This document shows, piece by piece, positions 9,290-17,424 of a stretch of 32,099 nt of DNA. Each line of letters starts with the position of its first letter. Positions within the stretch are counted from its first letter, which is position 1. The position numbers and the translations under genes were made by a program. The notes under the pieces were generated by a model. It did not search any database, was not told the DNA's origin, and was given only the letters and a program-made list of their open reading frames with translations. Source of the DNA: Candidatus Latescibacterota bacterium (GTDB lineage Bacteria > Latescibacterota > MWCZ01); the NCBI GenBank assembly GCA_029547385.1, contig JAKPPK010000449.1, forward strand, positions 1-32,099. Reading direction: 5' to 3'.

Positions 9290-9547
9290 TCACTGCGCTC
9301 CTCCTTGGCTTCCTTGCCGGTCGACCCAGGTGAAGAAGGCCTGTTCGTCGATGAGCACCCGGCGGCCGACGCGGCGAATGACTGAATGAAAGCCGTTGCT
9401 CCCTTCGTGGAACACGAGATGGCGGAGGCCACCGATGGGGGGCCATTCGTGGTGCTCGTTCCACTTGGTGACGGGGATGAGACGGGGGATGCTGCGACTC
9501 TCGACAGAATCTTTCATCCCTTTCGTGTGACTTGATTCCACTGACAT
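9290..9547 (-). CDS. Small AlpA/excisionase-type DNA-binding protein
   Basis: This 85-residue protein resembles the short helix-turn-helix proteins found beside tyrosine integrases. A PVTKWNEHH segment leads to a recognition region with GGLRHLVFH, then SNGF..VIRRVGRRVLIDEQAFFTWVD near the C-terminus. The ending of RRVGRRVLIDE plus an aromatic-rich helix is typical of the AlpA/excisionase group. These proteins usually bind attachment-site DNA to direct excision or act as transcription switches. ATG 9545-9547 has AAGGGA six bases upstream; an internal ATG at 9514 is an alternative. The gene lies between the integrase side and the replication genes, as in many satellites. Clustered inverted repeats directly upstream may be its binding sites. 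Confidence 0.72.
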   Translation of the reverse strand: MSVESSHTKGMKDSVESRSIPRLIPVTKWNEHHEWPPIGGLRHLVFHEGSNGFHSVIRRVGRRVLIDEQAFFTWVDRQGSQGGAQ

Positions 9548-9569
9548 GGTGTTCCCTTTCCGTATTCAC

Positions 9570-9660
9570 TTCGGCCACCATGGCCGAATGTGACATTCGA
9601 AAAGAAAGCGATGGTTTATCGATTGTCAACAGAAGTAACTGAATGTAACCGGGGACATTA
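9570..9660 (-). promoter_or_regulatory. Clustered inverted repeats and a candidate promoter upstream of the xis-like gene
   Basis: Three inverted repeats sit within 91 bases: TTCGGCCA-3-TGGCCGAA (9570-9577 with 9581-9588), CGAATGT-1-ACATTCG (9585-9599), and AATGT-8-ACATT (9643-9647 with 9656-9660). The first two share bases. The second and third share the half-site AATGT. A TTGACA -35 hexamer is read on the minus strand (9630-9625), with a poor -10 candidate TTCTTT 17 bases on. The repeats would flank the transcription start, fitting operators for a repressor or for the excisionase-like protein itself. The binding protein is unknown. Confidence 0.4.
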
Positions 9661-9719
9661 AGAGGCAGCTTGAGGGGTACCTTAATTCGTCGGTTAGAGG
9701 ACCGGCCCGCGGAGGGGTC

Positions 9720-10400
9720 TCAACCGCCCGTTTTCCGGAGCCATTCCCGGAGGAGTTTCTCTACCGTGTCGTGATGCTGAGGGACATCCCAACCATCGTC
9801 TGGCTTGTCGCCAGTGTCCCAGAACAGCTGCGCTTTCGAGTTCATCTGGTTTAGTAGATGGGTGACGTTTACGCGACCGTCAGGGTCACAGCATTCATCG
9901 CGGAAAGCAGCGAGGCACGCAAGCGCGGCGCCCAACAACTGGGCTTGGGGCCCAGCGTATTTGTTTACGAGATCGAGACGCGGCCTTCTTCGTTTTGTGT
10001 GTCGAATGAGTTTCTTTGCGGCGGGCGGAGGTAGCAACTGCCCCGTTTCCATCAGATTCAATAGGTTTTCGGCCACGCAATCCCGAAGTGGTTTGGCAAG
10101 TGGACCCGCGAATTCGGTCCACGTGAGCCTCCAGAACAGGAACTGGATCGGTACAACGTGTATCTCGTCTCCGTCGGTGTGGTGAATCGGGACTTCGCCT
10201 GCTTCAAGCTTGGCAAGAACGAATCGTCGGTAGTCAGTGGGGAAAGCTCGGTAGGCCATGATTTTCGCTGTGTCGCCAGGTTTTCTCGGCGTCGGAATCC
10301 ACCCGTATTTCCTGTCCGTCAGCGTGATCGCGTCGTGCAACTCCCAAGTCGGTTGCTTCAACCACCATTCATAGGTTTCTTCTTCGGGCACCGGTGCCAT
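9720..10400 (-). CDS. Unknown protein of the mobile element, 226 residues
   Basis: The function is not recognised. The chosen ATG (10398-10400) has AGGGA six bases upstream; the frame also runs to a GTG at 10475 with a poorer site. The N-terminus has tryptophans and a short pattern, YEWWLKQPTWELHDAITL, recalling a family of phage and plasmid hypothetical proteins with the theme W..l..W...eA..L. A basic patch KKLIRHTKRRRPR occurs near residues 130-142 and is followed by a helical C-terminal half. No signal peptide, membrane segment or catalytic motif is evident. It lies between the integrase and the xis-like gene on the same strand, so a regulatory or nucleic-acid-binding role is possible, but this is only context. 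Confidence 0.7.
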   Translation of the reverse strand: MAPVPEEETYEWWLKQPTWELHDAITLTDRKYGWIPTPRKPGDTAKIMAYRAFPTDYRRFVLAKLEAGEVPIHHTDGDEIHVVPIQFLFWRLTWTEFAGPLAKPLRDCVAENLLNLMETGQLLPPPAAKKLIRHTKRRRPRLDLVNKYAGPQAQLLGAALACLAAFRDECCDPDGRVNVTHLLNQMNSKAQLFWDTGDKPDDGWDVPQHHDTVEKLLREWLRKTGG

Positions 10401-10630
10401 CGCAATCCCTGCCTTCCTATCCCAATCAACAGCTTCACACAGAACCCTTCGAACGAAGAGAACCGGTGCGTTCACGGAGTCTGATGACCCCTCGCGCTTG
10501 CTCGCCGGCGTGTGACCGAATGAGATTGAGGCTCACGCGCCTTCGTTCCTTTTGTCCGCGAAGCAACTTGTAACTGGCGCCTGAAATGGGTAACAGAAAC
10601 CCTCGCCTTTTTTAGCTCGTCGTGCCAGAA

Positions 10631-11776
10631 CTAACGCGGCGTGCGACCTTGGTCTGTTGCTTCTGGTCTCCCCGGTTCCCTCCCATCACAACTGCTCCCA
10701 TCGAAAATCGCCACGTTCATCCGTTCGACCACAGCACTCGTGTGTGTTTCGGACAAGTGCGCATACCGTTTCACCATCTGGAGTGTCTTGTGGCCCAACA
10801 CTGCGGCGATATCGAGAGGCGATCCCCTGTTCATTGCCAAGTACGATGCAGCGGAATGGCGGAGATCGTGGAAGCGGAAGTTCTTCAGTTCTGCTCGCTT
10901 CAATGCTGACCGCCACGCCGATTCGATATCGATCGATTTTGAACTGCCTTCAGGAGCCGTTGGCGCGGGGAAAACAAGCGCGGAGTCCGAGAGTCGGTCT
11001 TTCCACAACTCCGCCAGCGCCCCGCGCGCGTGACTTTTCAGTGGGACGATCCGAACCTCCGCGTTCTTGGTGTCGGCGGATCGGAGAGTGATGGCGTCCC
11101 GCAAGAAATCTATCCGATCCCACGTCAGGTTCATGATCTCGCTGCGTCGCATACCAGTGCTCAAAGCGAGGAGGACGATCGGGTACAAGAACGAGGAACT
11201 GCTTTGTTTGCACACGCTCAGAAGTCGGCTCCGTTCCTGGTCACTGAGGTACCGCACTACTCCTTGGGGTTCCTTGTTCCGCGATACCTTGCGCATGGGG
11301 TTATCGTCTAACCAGTTGAGGTCCCTCACCGCGTACGTCAAGCAATGGCTCATGGCAGCCATGTAACGATTGACCGTACTCGGGGAACGGGGTTTTCCGG
11401 AAGGAGTCGGCTCTCGGCTGAGTCCTTCCCGGGCATCGGCCAGGAGTGCGGGCCTGAGTTCCTGTAGAAGGTAGTGACCGAGGCGCTCTCGCCACCACTC
11501 CAATTGACTTGCCTGATTCCGAGATGTAGACAACCGCTTCCTGGGTAGTGCATTCGCGATGTACTTGCCGATCAACTCCGCGACCGTGTGGCGGTTCGAC
11601 TCCGGTGTCGGGAAGTCCCTTCCAGCACGCATGTCGGCTTCCGTCCTCTGTGCCCATCGTTCGGCGTCTGTCTTGCGGCCGAATGTTTTGGTCAGAGACG
11701 GGAATCCTCTGAGGCGAACCTGGACGCGGTAATGCGTCTTCTCTGCTTGATCAGTGCGGGGCTGGATCGTTGCCAC
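10631..11776 (-). CDS. Tyrosine site-specific integrase
   Basis: This 381-residue protein has three expected parts. An N-terminal arm-type DNA-binding region covers about residues 1-55. A SAM-like core-binding domain covers about 63-160. The catalytic domain runs from about 175 to 350. The catalytic residues are all visible: R210 in TGMRRSE, K237 in the beta-hairpin segment, H303-R306 in HDLRH, H329 in LGHKT and the nucleophile Y338 in VKRYAHL. The protein would catalyse integration and, with an excisionase, excision between attachment sites. The start is GTG at 11774-11776 behind AGGGGG. The gene is about 0.4 kb from the 3' end of tRNA-Met, which points to that tRNA as the attachment gene. 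The tail after residue 355 is short, polar and unlikely to be catalytic. Confidence 0.95.
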   Translation of the reverse strand: MATIQPRTDQAEKTHYRVQVRLRGFPSLTKTFGRKTDAERWAQRTEADMRAGRDFPTPESNRHTVAELIGKYIANALPRKRLSTSRNQASQLEWWRERLGHYLLQELRPALLADAREGLSREPTPSGKPRSPSTVNRYMAAMSHCLTYAVRDLNWLDDNPMRKVSRNKEPQGVVRYLSDQERSRLLSVCKQSSSSFLYPIVLLALSTGMRRSEIMNLTWDRIDFLRDAITLRSADTKNAEVRIVPLKSHARGALAELWKDRLSDSALVFPAPTAPEGSSKSIDIESAWRSALKRAELKNFRFHDLRHSAASYLAMNRGSPLDIAAVLGHKTLQMVKRYAHLSETHTSAVVERMNVAIFDGSSCDGREPGRPEATDQGRTPR

Positions 11777-12140
11777 GAGGTTGTGTCCCCCTGCCAGTCT
11801 TGGATGAAGGTGCGCTTCGTTGGAACCTCCGGTCTTGGAAAACCGCTCCGGCTACGCCAGAGCAACCCACCATTTGGCGATGGGCTACGGGCATGAAGCT
11901 ACGAAAGTCGGTGTGAACAGACAATGAGTGTATTACCCGGACCGAGGTCGGCGTTGGTCCCCCTTTAACGATCTACCACGCGGTCGTGTCCGTTTGTCCG
12001 TGTTTGGCGCATCGAAGGGCCAAGTTGCAAGCGAGAGGAACGGGAAGACTTGGTGTTGCGGCTTACCGCTGAGGACGCGGTTGTGTTGAGAGGTGTTGCT
12101 TCTGAGTGTGCCACCAGTGTGCCATGGTGGCAGTGTGAAC
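11777..12140. other. Non-coding integrase-tRNA interval, likely attachment-arm DNA
   Basis: No gene is seen. Short frames on both strands have no start signals or recognisable product. The right end holds phased repeats close to the tRNA (listed separately). At 11830-11863 on the minus strand there are two adjacent stems that look like the D-arm and anticodon arm of a tRNA: GCTC...GAGC followed by CGGTTTTCCAAGACCG. No T-arm can be completed. This stretch is where a tyrosine integrase would bind its arm-type sites. Confidence 0.45.
12105..12138. repeat. Phased direct repeats beside the tRNA, candidate integrase arm sites
   Basis: AGTGTGCCA occurs at 12105-12113 and again at 12116-12124, exactly 11 bases apart, with a partial third copy AGTGTGA at 12132-12138. 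TGCCACC (12109-12115) and GGTGGCA (12126-12132) also form a 7-bp inverted repeat across the same stretch. Repeats in helical phase between an integrase gene and a tRNA 3' end are what arm-type or excisionase sites look like. No binding evidence exists in the sequence alone. Confidence 0.4.
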
Positions 12141-12180
12141 AAAAAACAGCGACCTACAAATGCATGTAAGTCGCTGTTTT
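12141..12180 (-). terminator. Rho-independent terminator after tRNA-Met
   Basis: AAAACAGCGAC (12143-12153) and GTCGCTGTTTT (12170-12180) pair perfectly over 11 bases, and an inner TAC/GTA pairing extends the stem. On the minus strand the hairpin is followed by six Ts. It starts 9 bases after the tRNA 3' end, so it should end the tRNA transcript and possibly that of the dcw operon. It also ends in TTTT on the plus strand and may work both ways. It may be part of the integration target. Confidence 0.75.
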
Positions 12181-12188
12181 ATAACAAG

Positions 12189-12262
12189 TAGCGGCGCAGG
12201 GACTTGAACCCCGGACACGCGGATTATGATTCCGCTGCTCTAACCAGCTGAGCTACGCCGCC
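12189..12262 (-). tRNA. tRNA-Met (CAU anticodon)
   Basis: A 74-base gene folds as a complete cloverleaf. The acceptor stem is GGCGGCG/CGCCGCT, with the last pair G-U. The D-stem is GCTC/GAGC, the anticodon stem GCGGA/TCCGC with loop ATCATAA, and the T-arm has loop TTCAAGT. The anticodon is CAU. The standard acceptor start G-C and overall similarity fit elongator tRNA-Met; the lysidine-modified tRNA-Ile with the same genomic anticodon cannot be fully excluded. The CCA end is not encoded (the discriminator A is followed by CTT). It lies 49 bases after the ftsZ stop on the same strand. Confidence 0.93.
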
Positions 12263-12311
12263 GAAAACAAATACCTAATCTACGCAGAATCCGCCATCCG
12301 GGCAAGCTCCG

Positions 12312-13754
12312 TTACGTTCGTCCGCGTGCCTTCCGGAGAAATGTCGGCATCCGGAGGTCCGCAGAATCCGTGCTTCCGGCGTAAATACCGTATTGCCGTG
12401 GGAGCTCGCGGTCCAGTGATTCCCGTGGGACCGATGAAACGGGAGCTACCTTCGGTTCTTTGGGAACCAGGACGTGCGCTGCTGTTCCCAGAGATGAGGG
12501 TTCTTCCACCGGGGCCTGGAGAGGCTCTTGTTGTTTCCGCTGCCAGGCGGGTATCTGAAGCTCGTTCTCTGTCATCGGGATGTTGACGACCGTTTCGACC
12601 GTATTGCGCTCGACTTTCTCCTCAACGGGCAATTCAACCGGTTCCGGCACCGCTTCCGCAACCGGCTCTGGCTCCGGCTCCCTTTCCGTTTCCAGTGTGT
12701 TGACCGAAACCGTCGGAGAGGTCGGTACCGCGAAAGGCTTCTGCGCGGGAGTCATGATTTCCCTGGTGAACGTACTCGGGCAACGGCTCTCGAACCCGGT
12801 TGCGATGACTGTCACCCGAATTTCGCCTTCCGGAACGCTGTCGTCGAGAACCACCCCGAAGAACACGTCCGCATCGGCTCCGGCTTCCCGGTTCACCACC
12901 GACATCGCCGCGTTTACGTCCTCCTGCGGCAACGACGAATTGGAGGTGATATTCACCAAGAGTCCTTTTGCGCCTCTGATCGAGACGTCCTCGAGCAAGG
13001 GGCTTGCGATAGCGATCTCCGCGGCCCTGCTTGCGGCGTTTTCTCCGGTTGCCACGCCGCTTCCCATGGTGGCGTCGCCTCGATGGCTCATCACCGTCCG
13101 CACGTCAGCGAAATCGAGATTGATCAACCCCGGAACCAGGATTATGTCGGTGATTCCTTGAACGGCCTGGAGAAGCACTTTGTCTGCCTCCCGGAACGCA
13201 TCGTTGATCGGTGTCCTGGGCGGTAGAACCTGCAGCAGGCGCTCATTGGAAATCACGATAAGTGTGTCGACCGCCTCCCGAAGTGCTTCGAGGCCTTCTG
13301 CCGCTCTGCGGAGGCGCTTCGGCTGCTCAAATGCGAAAGGAGTAGTTACCACCCCTACCGTGAGCGCACCTATTTCGCGCGCTATCTGGGCAACTACCGG
13401 CGATGCTCCCGTGCCGGTTCCGCCGCCCATCCCGGCGGTGATGAAGACCATGTCAGAGCCACCCAATGCGTCGGCAACGCGATCTCTGTCCTCGTCTATC
13501 GCCTGTCTGCCGATTTCTGGACGGCCCCCCGCGCCGAGCCCTTTGGTTACGTTGTTGCCGATACAGATCTGCGTGGTTGCGCCCGAGCGGTGGAGCACCT
13601 GCTGGTCCGTGTTGATGGCGATGAATTCAACGCGCGAAAGGCCACTGTCGACCATCCTTCGAATGGCGTTGCCGCCACCACCCCCGACACCGATGACCTT
13701 GATCCTTGCCACGGGTTCCTGCTCGTGGATCAGTTCGAAGTTGTCATTTGACAT
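12312..13754 (-). CDS. ftsZ: Cell division GTPase FtsZ
   Basis: This 480-residue tubulin homologue polymerises at mid-cell into the Z-ring. The N-terminal GTPase domain has a glycine-rich GVGGGGGNA (22-30) and the tubulin signature GGGTGTG (110-116). The T7 synergy loop, NLDFAD, supplies the catalytic aspartates to the neighbouring subunit. After about residue 320 there is a long, variable linker rich in proline, glutamate and valine (repeated PEPV-like stretches). The protein closes with a conserved tail, [13 protein letters not shown], the site that binds FtsA. The ATG at 13752-13754 sits behind a strong GAGGAGGTGG site; an upstream in-frame start is much less likely. It is the last gene of the dcw operon, 103 bases after ftsA. 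The linker of roughly 140 residues is longer than in Escherichia coli (383 residues overall). Confidence 0.98.
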   Translation of the reverse strand: MSNDNFELIHEQEPVARIKVIGVGGGGGNAIRRMVDSGLSRVEFIAINTDQQVLHRSGATTQICIGNNVTKGLGAGGRPEIGRQAIDEDRDRVADALGGSDMVFITAGMGGGTGTGASPVVAQIAREIGALTVGVVTTPFAFEQPKRLRRAAEGLEALREAVDTLIVISNERLLQVLPPRTPINDAFREADKVLLQAVQGITDIILVPGLINLDFADVRTVMSHRGDATMGSGVATGENAASRAAEIAIASPLLEDVSIRGAKGLLVNITSNSSLPQEDVNAAMSVVNREAGADADVFFGVVLDDSVPEGEIRVTVIATGFESRCPSTFTREIMTPAQKPFAVPTSPTVSVNTLETEREPEPEPVAEAVPEPVELPVEEKVERNTVETVVNIPMTENELQIPAWQRKQQEPLQAPVEEPSSLGTAAHVLVPKEPKVAPVSSVPRESLDRELPRQYGIYAGSTDSADLRMPTFLRKARGRT

Positions 13755-13857
13755 TTCTCCACCTCCTCTGCTCCGAAACCCTCGCGGCAACCCTTCCGTG
13801 CCCGACCACTCCGGCTTCATCGCAGTTGTTTTGGGACGTTCCCGACGAGTCTACTTT

Positions 13858-15174
13858 CTATGCGAAGAATTCCTTCAGCCAACGACGCATGCCCTCAAGC
13901 GGCTTTCTCTGCATCTCCTGGTTGAGTCTCTCAAGCTCTCTCTCAGCGTCTGTCATGGACATCGTTTGTGGCGTTTTCAACAACTGGCTGGCTCCAAATA
14001 GAACCAGTCCGACTCCCGTCGCGTTTGCCGGCGTCGCGACGCTTTCCCGTATTCCGCCAACCCCGAGCGGATAACCGATTCGGACGGGGACGCCGAAAAC
14101 ACGTTGCGCGAGTTCCGCTACACCCTTGACCATCGCTCCGCCGCCCGTCACCACCACCCCGCTCGCCAGATACTCCTGGTGGCCGGATTTCCGAATCTCG
14201 AACCAGGCAGCCCCCAGCAACTCCACCATGCGCATCTCGATTATTCGCGCAAGTTCGACCGAGAACTTTGGTTCCGGTATTTTCGCGTCGAGGACTGCCC
14301 GCGTGTTTTCGCGGAGGAAGCGTATATCAGGTTGTTCCCTCGGATCTTCAGGCAGGTTGTGTTCCTGCTCCGCGAGTTGCCGGGAAGCCCGTCCATATTG
14401 CTTTTTCAGCTGTTCCGCCTCGCTCATGAGGATCGAACAGCCGATTGCGATGTCGCTCGTCACGTACGCGCTGCCGATGCTTAACACTGCCGTGTGACGT
14501 ATGCATCTCCGGTGGTACACTGCGATATCTGTCGTGCCGCCACCGATGTCCAGCATTGCGACGCCCCATTCCTGTTCATCAGGGGATAGCACAGCCAATG
14601 CGCTCGCAAGTGGCTGAATGACTATGCCCGCGACCTGGAGCCCTGCGCGTTGGACCGCGCGCCGCAGATTCTGTTCGGCGGTGGCGGCGCCGCGTACGAT
14701 GTGGACTTCTCCTTCAAGACGCGATCCCGCCAGTCCGATGGGTTGAATGATGTGCTTTTGATCGTCCACGCGGTACTCCTGCGGAATCACATGAATGACG
14801 GTCATATCCGCAGGCATCGAAACGTTCTGCGCATGGTCGATGACTCTCTTGACATCCTCTTCCGAGATCTCGTTCGTGATCTTCCCGACGGTGACCGCCG
14901 CGTGGCTGTTTATTCCGCGGATGTGCTCTCCTCCGATTCCGACGTACACGGAGGAGATACGGCACCCGGCCATATGTTGTGCTCGTTCCACGGACTTCTG
15001 GATCGAGTCCACGGTTTCGTCCAGATTGACTATCATTCCGCGTTCCACACCGCGGGACTCTGTCTGGCCGACACCAATGACGGACACCGCTTCCGATTCA
15101 TCGACCTCTGCGATGATCGTGGTTACTTTCGTGGTGCCGACATCAAGACCGGCGACAATTCGCCCCAGTGGCAT
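13858..15174 (-). CDS. ftsA: Cell division protein FtsA
   Basis: This 438-residue actin-like ATPase tethers FtsZ filaments to the membrane and recruits later division proteins. The first phosphate loop is GLDVGTTKV near the N-terminus. The SHS2-like 1C domain follows, and the second phosphate region is MLDIGGGTTDIAVY. The final stretch MRRWLKEFFA is an amphipathic helix suited to membrane targeting, as in other FtsA proteins. ATG 15172-15174 has GAGG upstream. The gene lies 26 bases after ftsQ and 103 before ftsZ, in the canonical order ftsQ-ftsA-ftsZ. Confidence 0.97.
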   Translation of the reverse strand: MPLGRIVAGLDVGTTKVTTIIAEVDESEAVSVIGVGQTESRGVERGMIVNLDETVDSIQKSVERAQHMAGCRISSVYVGIGGEHIRGINSHAAVTVGKITNEISEEDVKRVIDHAQNVSMPADMTVIHVIPQEYRVDDQKHIIQPIGLAGSRLEGEVHIVRGAATAEQNLRRAVQRAGLQVAGIVIQPLASALAVLSPDEQEWGVAMLDIGGGTTDIAVYHRRCIRHTAVLSIGSAYVTSDIAIGCSILMSEAEQLKKQYGRASRQLAEQEHNLPEDPREQPDIRFLRENTRAVLDAKIPEPKFSVELARIIEMRMVELLGAAWFEIRKSGHQEYLASGVVVTGGGAMVKGVAELAQRVFGVPVRIGYPLGVGGIRESVATPANATGVGLVLFGASQLLKTPQTMSMTDAERELERLNQEMQRKPLEGMRRWLKEFFA

Positions 15175-15200
15175 CGGTCAGATCCTCATATCCTGTTGCC

Positions 15201-16019
15201 TTACGACGACGGAGAAGATGTGACGGCCAGGTGCCCGAGGAAACGAGCATCAAGGTGCGATGCGGTCATGAGAAGATCCGGTTCATACGCAATTACCGAT
15301 GCAAGCATTACCAGCCTGTCTCTTCCCGTTAACCTGGGCAACGAAACAGGTGTCCCGCGCGGCGAGAGAATGAGCACCATCCGCGTTGAATCTGCGAGAG
15401 AGAGCTCTGAAACCGTGTTTCGCAGCACGGGAAACTCCGCGACGACGGCGAGCGCCCGCCCTGCCGGTTCCAAGCTTTCCCACTGCGGGAATGGTATGGC
15501 TTTCAACCCCGTTACGATAGGCAGGTCCGGCACGGTGCGACCGTTCAGTGGCGTTACAAAGCCCTCCTCGTCCATGAGGTAACAGCGATCCAGCTGGAAC
15601 ACCGCGACTGGTGCGCGCTCGACTACCTCGACGCGTACTCTGCCGGGCAAATGGCGTGAGACTCGTACGTCCCGCACCCATGGAACCGATTTGACGCCCG
15701 CAGTGACGGCGTTGACGTCGAGCGCAAGAAGAGGCGAACCACGTCGGATACCCGCCGCGTCGTAAATTGCTCGCACGTCCACCTGGTCCGTTCCCACGAC
15801 GACAACATCGTCAATGGCGAGCCAGGGAAGACGGATGATTCCGTAACCCGTACCCCACAACGCAGCCCCGGTGGCCACGTACGCGACGAATGCCACCAGG
15901 CGTGCTATCCAGGGCCACCTTGAGAACACCCGAGTTTTGTGGGTAACCAGCCCCGCCCAGACTCGCTGACGGAGGCCGGTGCCGCTTTCTGACGTTGTCG
16001 GAGGCGTTTCTTCCGCCAT
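15201..16019 (-). CDS. ftsQ: Cell division protein FtsQ (DivIB)
   Basis: This 272-residue bitopic membrane protein has a cytoplasmic N-terminus of about 40 residues, one membrane segment (about 40-61) and a POTRA domain (about 66-136) that begins WLAIDDVVVVGTDQV. A beta domain follows, which in known FtsQ proteins binds FtsB/FtsL. It is a scaffold linking early and late divisome parts outside the membrane. The ATG at 16017-16019 starts one base after the murC stop; an upstream in-frame start would overlap murC by over 50 bases. MurB and Ddl genes, which often separate murC from ftsQ, are absent. The sequence is divergent, as is usual for FtsQ, so identification rests on topology, POTRA pattern and location. 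Confidence 0.92.
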   Translation of the reverse strand: MAEETPPTTSESGTGLRQRVWAGLVTHKTRVFSRWPWIARLVAFVAYVATGAALWGTGYGIIRLPWLAIDDVVVVGTDQVDVRAIYDAAGIRRGSPLLALDVNAVTAGVKSVPWVRDVRVSRHLPGRVRVEVVERAPVAVFQLDRCYLMDEEGFVTPLNGRTVPDLPIVTGLKAIPFPQWESLEPAGRALAVVAEFPVLRNTVSELSLADSTRMVLILSPRGTPVSLPRLTGRDRLVMLASVIAYEPDLLMTASHLDARFLGHLAVTSSPSS

Positions 16020-16020
16020 G

Positions 16021-17424
16021 TCAGCTGTTCTCCTCGGTTTCAGCCAGAGCGGTACCCACCTTCCAGATGTCACCAGCGCCGATGGTCAGAACGATGTCGC
16101 CGGACCTTGCAGAATCGCGGAGAATGGCAGCGGCTTCTTCGTGGGAATGGACCTCACGCACATCCCTCGCGCCCGCCCGCGAGCACGCCTCTGCGACCAG
16201 TCGGCTGGTCACCCCCTCGATAGGGGTCTCGCGTGAAGGGTAGATGTCCAGTACCAGCACGAGTTCTGCCCTCGCAAGTGCGGCGCCGAACTCCTCGTAC
16301 ATGTCCCGAGTACGGCTGAACAGGTGGGGCTGGAACGCCACCAGCAATCGCGCGCCTTCTCCCGCCATGTTACGTGCCGTGTCCAGCGTGACACGAACTG
16401 CCGTCGGGTGGTGTGCGAAGTCGTCAATGATTGTTGCCCCGTGGACCTTCCCCCTCACCTGGAAGCGACGGTCCACGCCAGAGAAGCCCGCCAGTCCTTC
16501 CCGAATCTGTTGCACGGAAACGCCGAGATCCCGCGCGACTACGATCGCAGCGAGCGCATTCTGGACGTTGTGCCGACCAGGTACGGCCAGTGCTACCTCT
16601 CCCAAGTTCTCACCGTTTGCGACGACCGAGAACCGGCTCCCTTTCTCCCACGAACGGACGTCAATTGCCCGGACATCCGCATCACCCGCGAACCCGTACG
16701 TGACCACCCTCCTGCGTATGGAGGGGACGAGCGCGCGCACATTCGGATCATCTATTCCGAGTATGGCGACGCCGAAAAACGGCAATCGCTCGAGATAGGC
16801 TTTGAACGCGCTCTCGATTTCGCCGAAATCGCGATAACAGTCGAGGTGATCCGCCTCGAGAGTGGTGATCACGCCGATTGTGGGGAACATCCGCAAAAAC
16901 GTCCGCGCGTACTCGTCCGCTTCCACGACAAAATAGCCGCCTTTGCCCAGAATTCCGCCAGATCCCAGACTCTTCGTGATCCCGCCCACGATGATCGTAG
17001 GCGCCATTCCTGCGTGCGTCAGAAGCTGACCGACCATTGAAGTCGTGGTGGTTTTCCCGTGAGTTCCCGCGATTCCGATGGTGAACCTCATCCGCGTCAA
17101 CTCGCCCAGCATTTCCGACCGCTCAATGACCGGAATCTTCCCTGCCTGAGCGGCGATCAGTTCGGGGTTGTCCGCCTTTACGGCAGAGGAATAGACGACT
17201 ACCTGCGCGCCCCGGACATTGGCGGCGTCATGCCCTTCCGCTACAGGGATGCCAATTGATTCAAGACGTGCCGTCACGGGACTCAAAAGCCTGTCAGAAC
17301 CCGTCACCGCGAACCCGAGAGAGTGCAATACCTCAGCGATTCCACTCATTCCGCTCCCGCCGATTCCGACCATGTGGATCCGGCGGATTTTGTGGAACAT
17401 CGGAACCACGCTCTCACCGTTCAT
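16021..17424 (-). CDS. murC: UDP-N-acetylmuramate--L-alanine ligase MurC
   Basis: This 467-residue cytoplasmic ligase adds L-alanine to UDP-MurNAc using ATP, the first peptide step of the wall precursor. The Rossmann N-terminus has HMVGIGGSGMSGIAEV, which binds the UDP-sugar, and the Mur-ligase ATP site is GTHGKTTTT. Downstream are the conserved EADEY..TFL segment and the DDFAHHPTAV motif typical of MurC. The ATG at 17422-17424 overlaps the ftsW stop as ATGA; the frame extends much further upstream, but only inside ftsW. MurG, normally between ftsW and murC, is missing here. Confidence 0.97.
   Translation of the reverse strand: MNGESVVPMFHKIRRIHMVGIGGSGMSGIAEVLHSLGFAVTGSDRLLSPVTARLESIGIPVAEGHDAANVRGAQVVVYSSAVKADNPELIAAQAGKIPVIERSEMLGELTRMRFTIGIAGTHGKTTTTSMVGQLLTHAGMAPTIIVGGITKSLGSGGILGKGGYFVVEADEYARTFLRMFPTIGVITTLEADHLDCYRDFGEIESAFKAYLERLPFFGVAILGIDDPNVRALVPSIRRRVVTYGFAGDADVRAIDVRSWEKGSRFSVVANGENLGEVALAVPGRHNVQNALAAIVVARDLGVSVQQIREGLAGFSGVDRRFQVRGKVHGATIIDDFAHHPTAVRVTLDTARNMAGEGARLLVAFQPHLFSRTRDMYEEFGAALARAELVLVLDIYPSRETPIEGVTSRLVAEACSRAGARDVREVHSHEEAAAILRDSARSGDIVLTIGAGDIWKVGTALAETEENS

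Larger units (their letters stand above)
1..12189 (-). mobile_element. Putative integrated element at the 3' end of tRNA-Met (left end not seen)
   Basis: A tyrosine integrase gene lies next to the 3' end of a tRNA gene, with all following genes on the same strand: an unknown gene, an AlpA/excisionase-like gene, a replication protein with a helicase-loader-like C-terminus, and a DnaB-type helicase. Integration at tRNA 3' ends by tyrosine recombinases is common, and this gene set is typical of phage satellites and integrative mobilisable elements. No capsid, portal, terminase, relaxase or conjugation gene is visible. I found no second copy of the tRNA 3' end in the window, so the far attachment site should lie beyond the left edge. 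The helicase-methylase pair at 1-5916 may be cargo of the element or a separate neighbour; including it is inference. The right boundary at the tRNA is better supported than the left. Confidence 0.6.

Noticed and set aside
9069-9629. Minus-strand frame of 186 codons overlapping the xis-like gene
   Set aside because: It is in another frame over a recognisable excisionase-like gene, has extreme arginine, proline and histidine content, and no similarity I know.
11933-12142. Minus-strand frame of 69 codons between integrase and tRNA
   Set aside because: No ribosome site; it lies within the likely attachment region.
12189-12262. tRNA-Ile with CAU (lysidine) instead of tRNA-Met
   Set aside because: Overall sequence and loop ATCATAA resemble elongator tRNA-Met more; not fully excluded.
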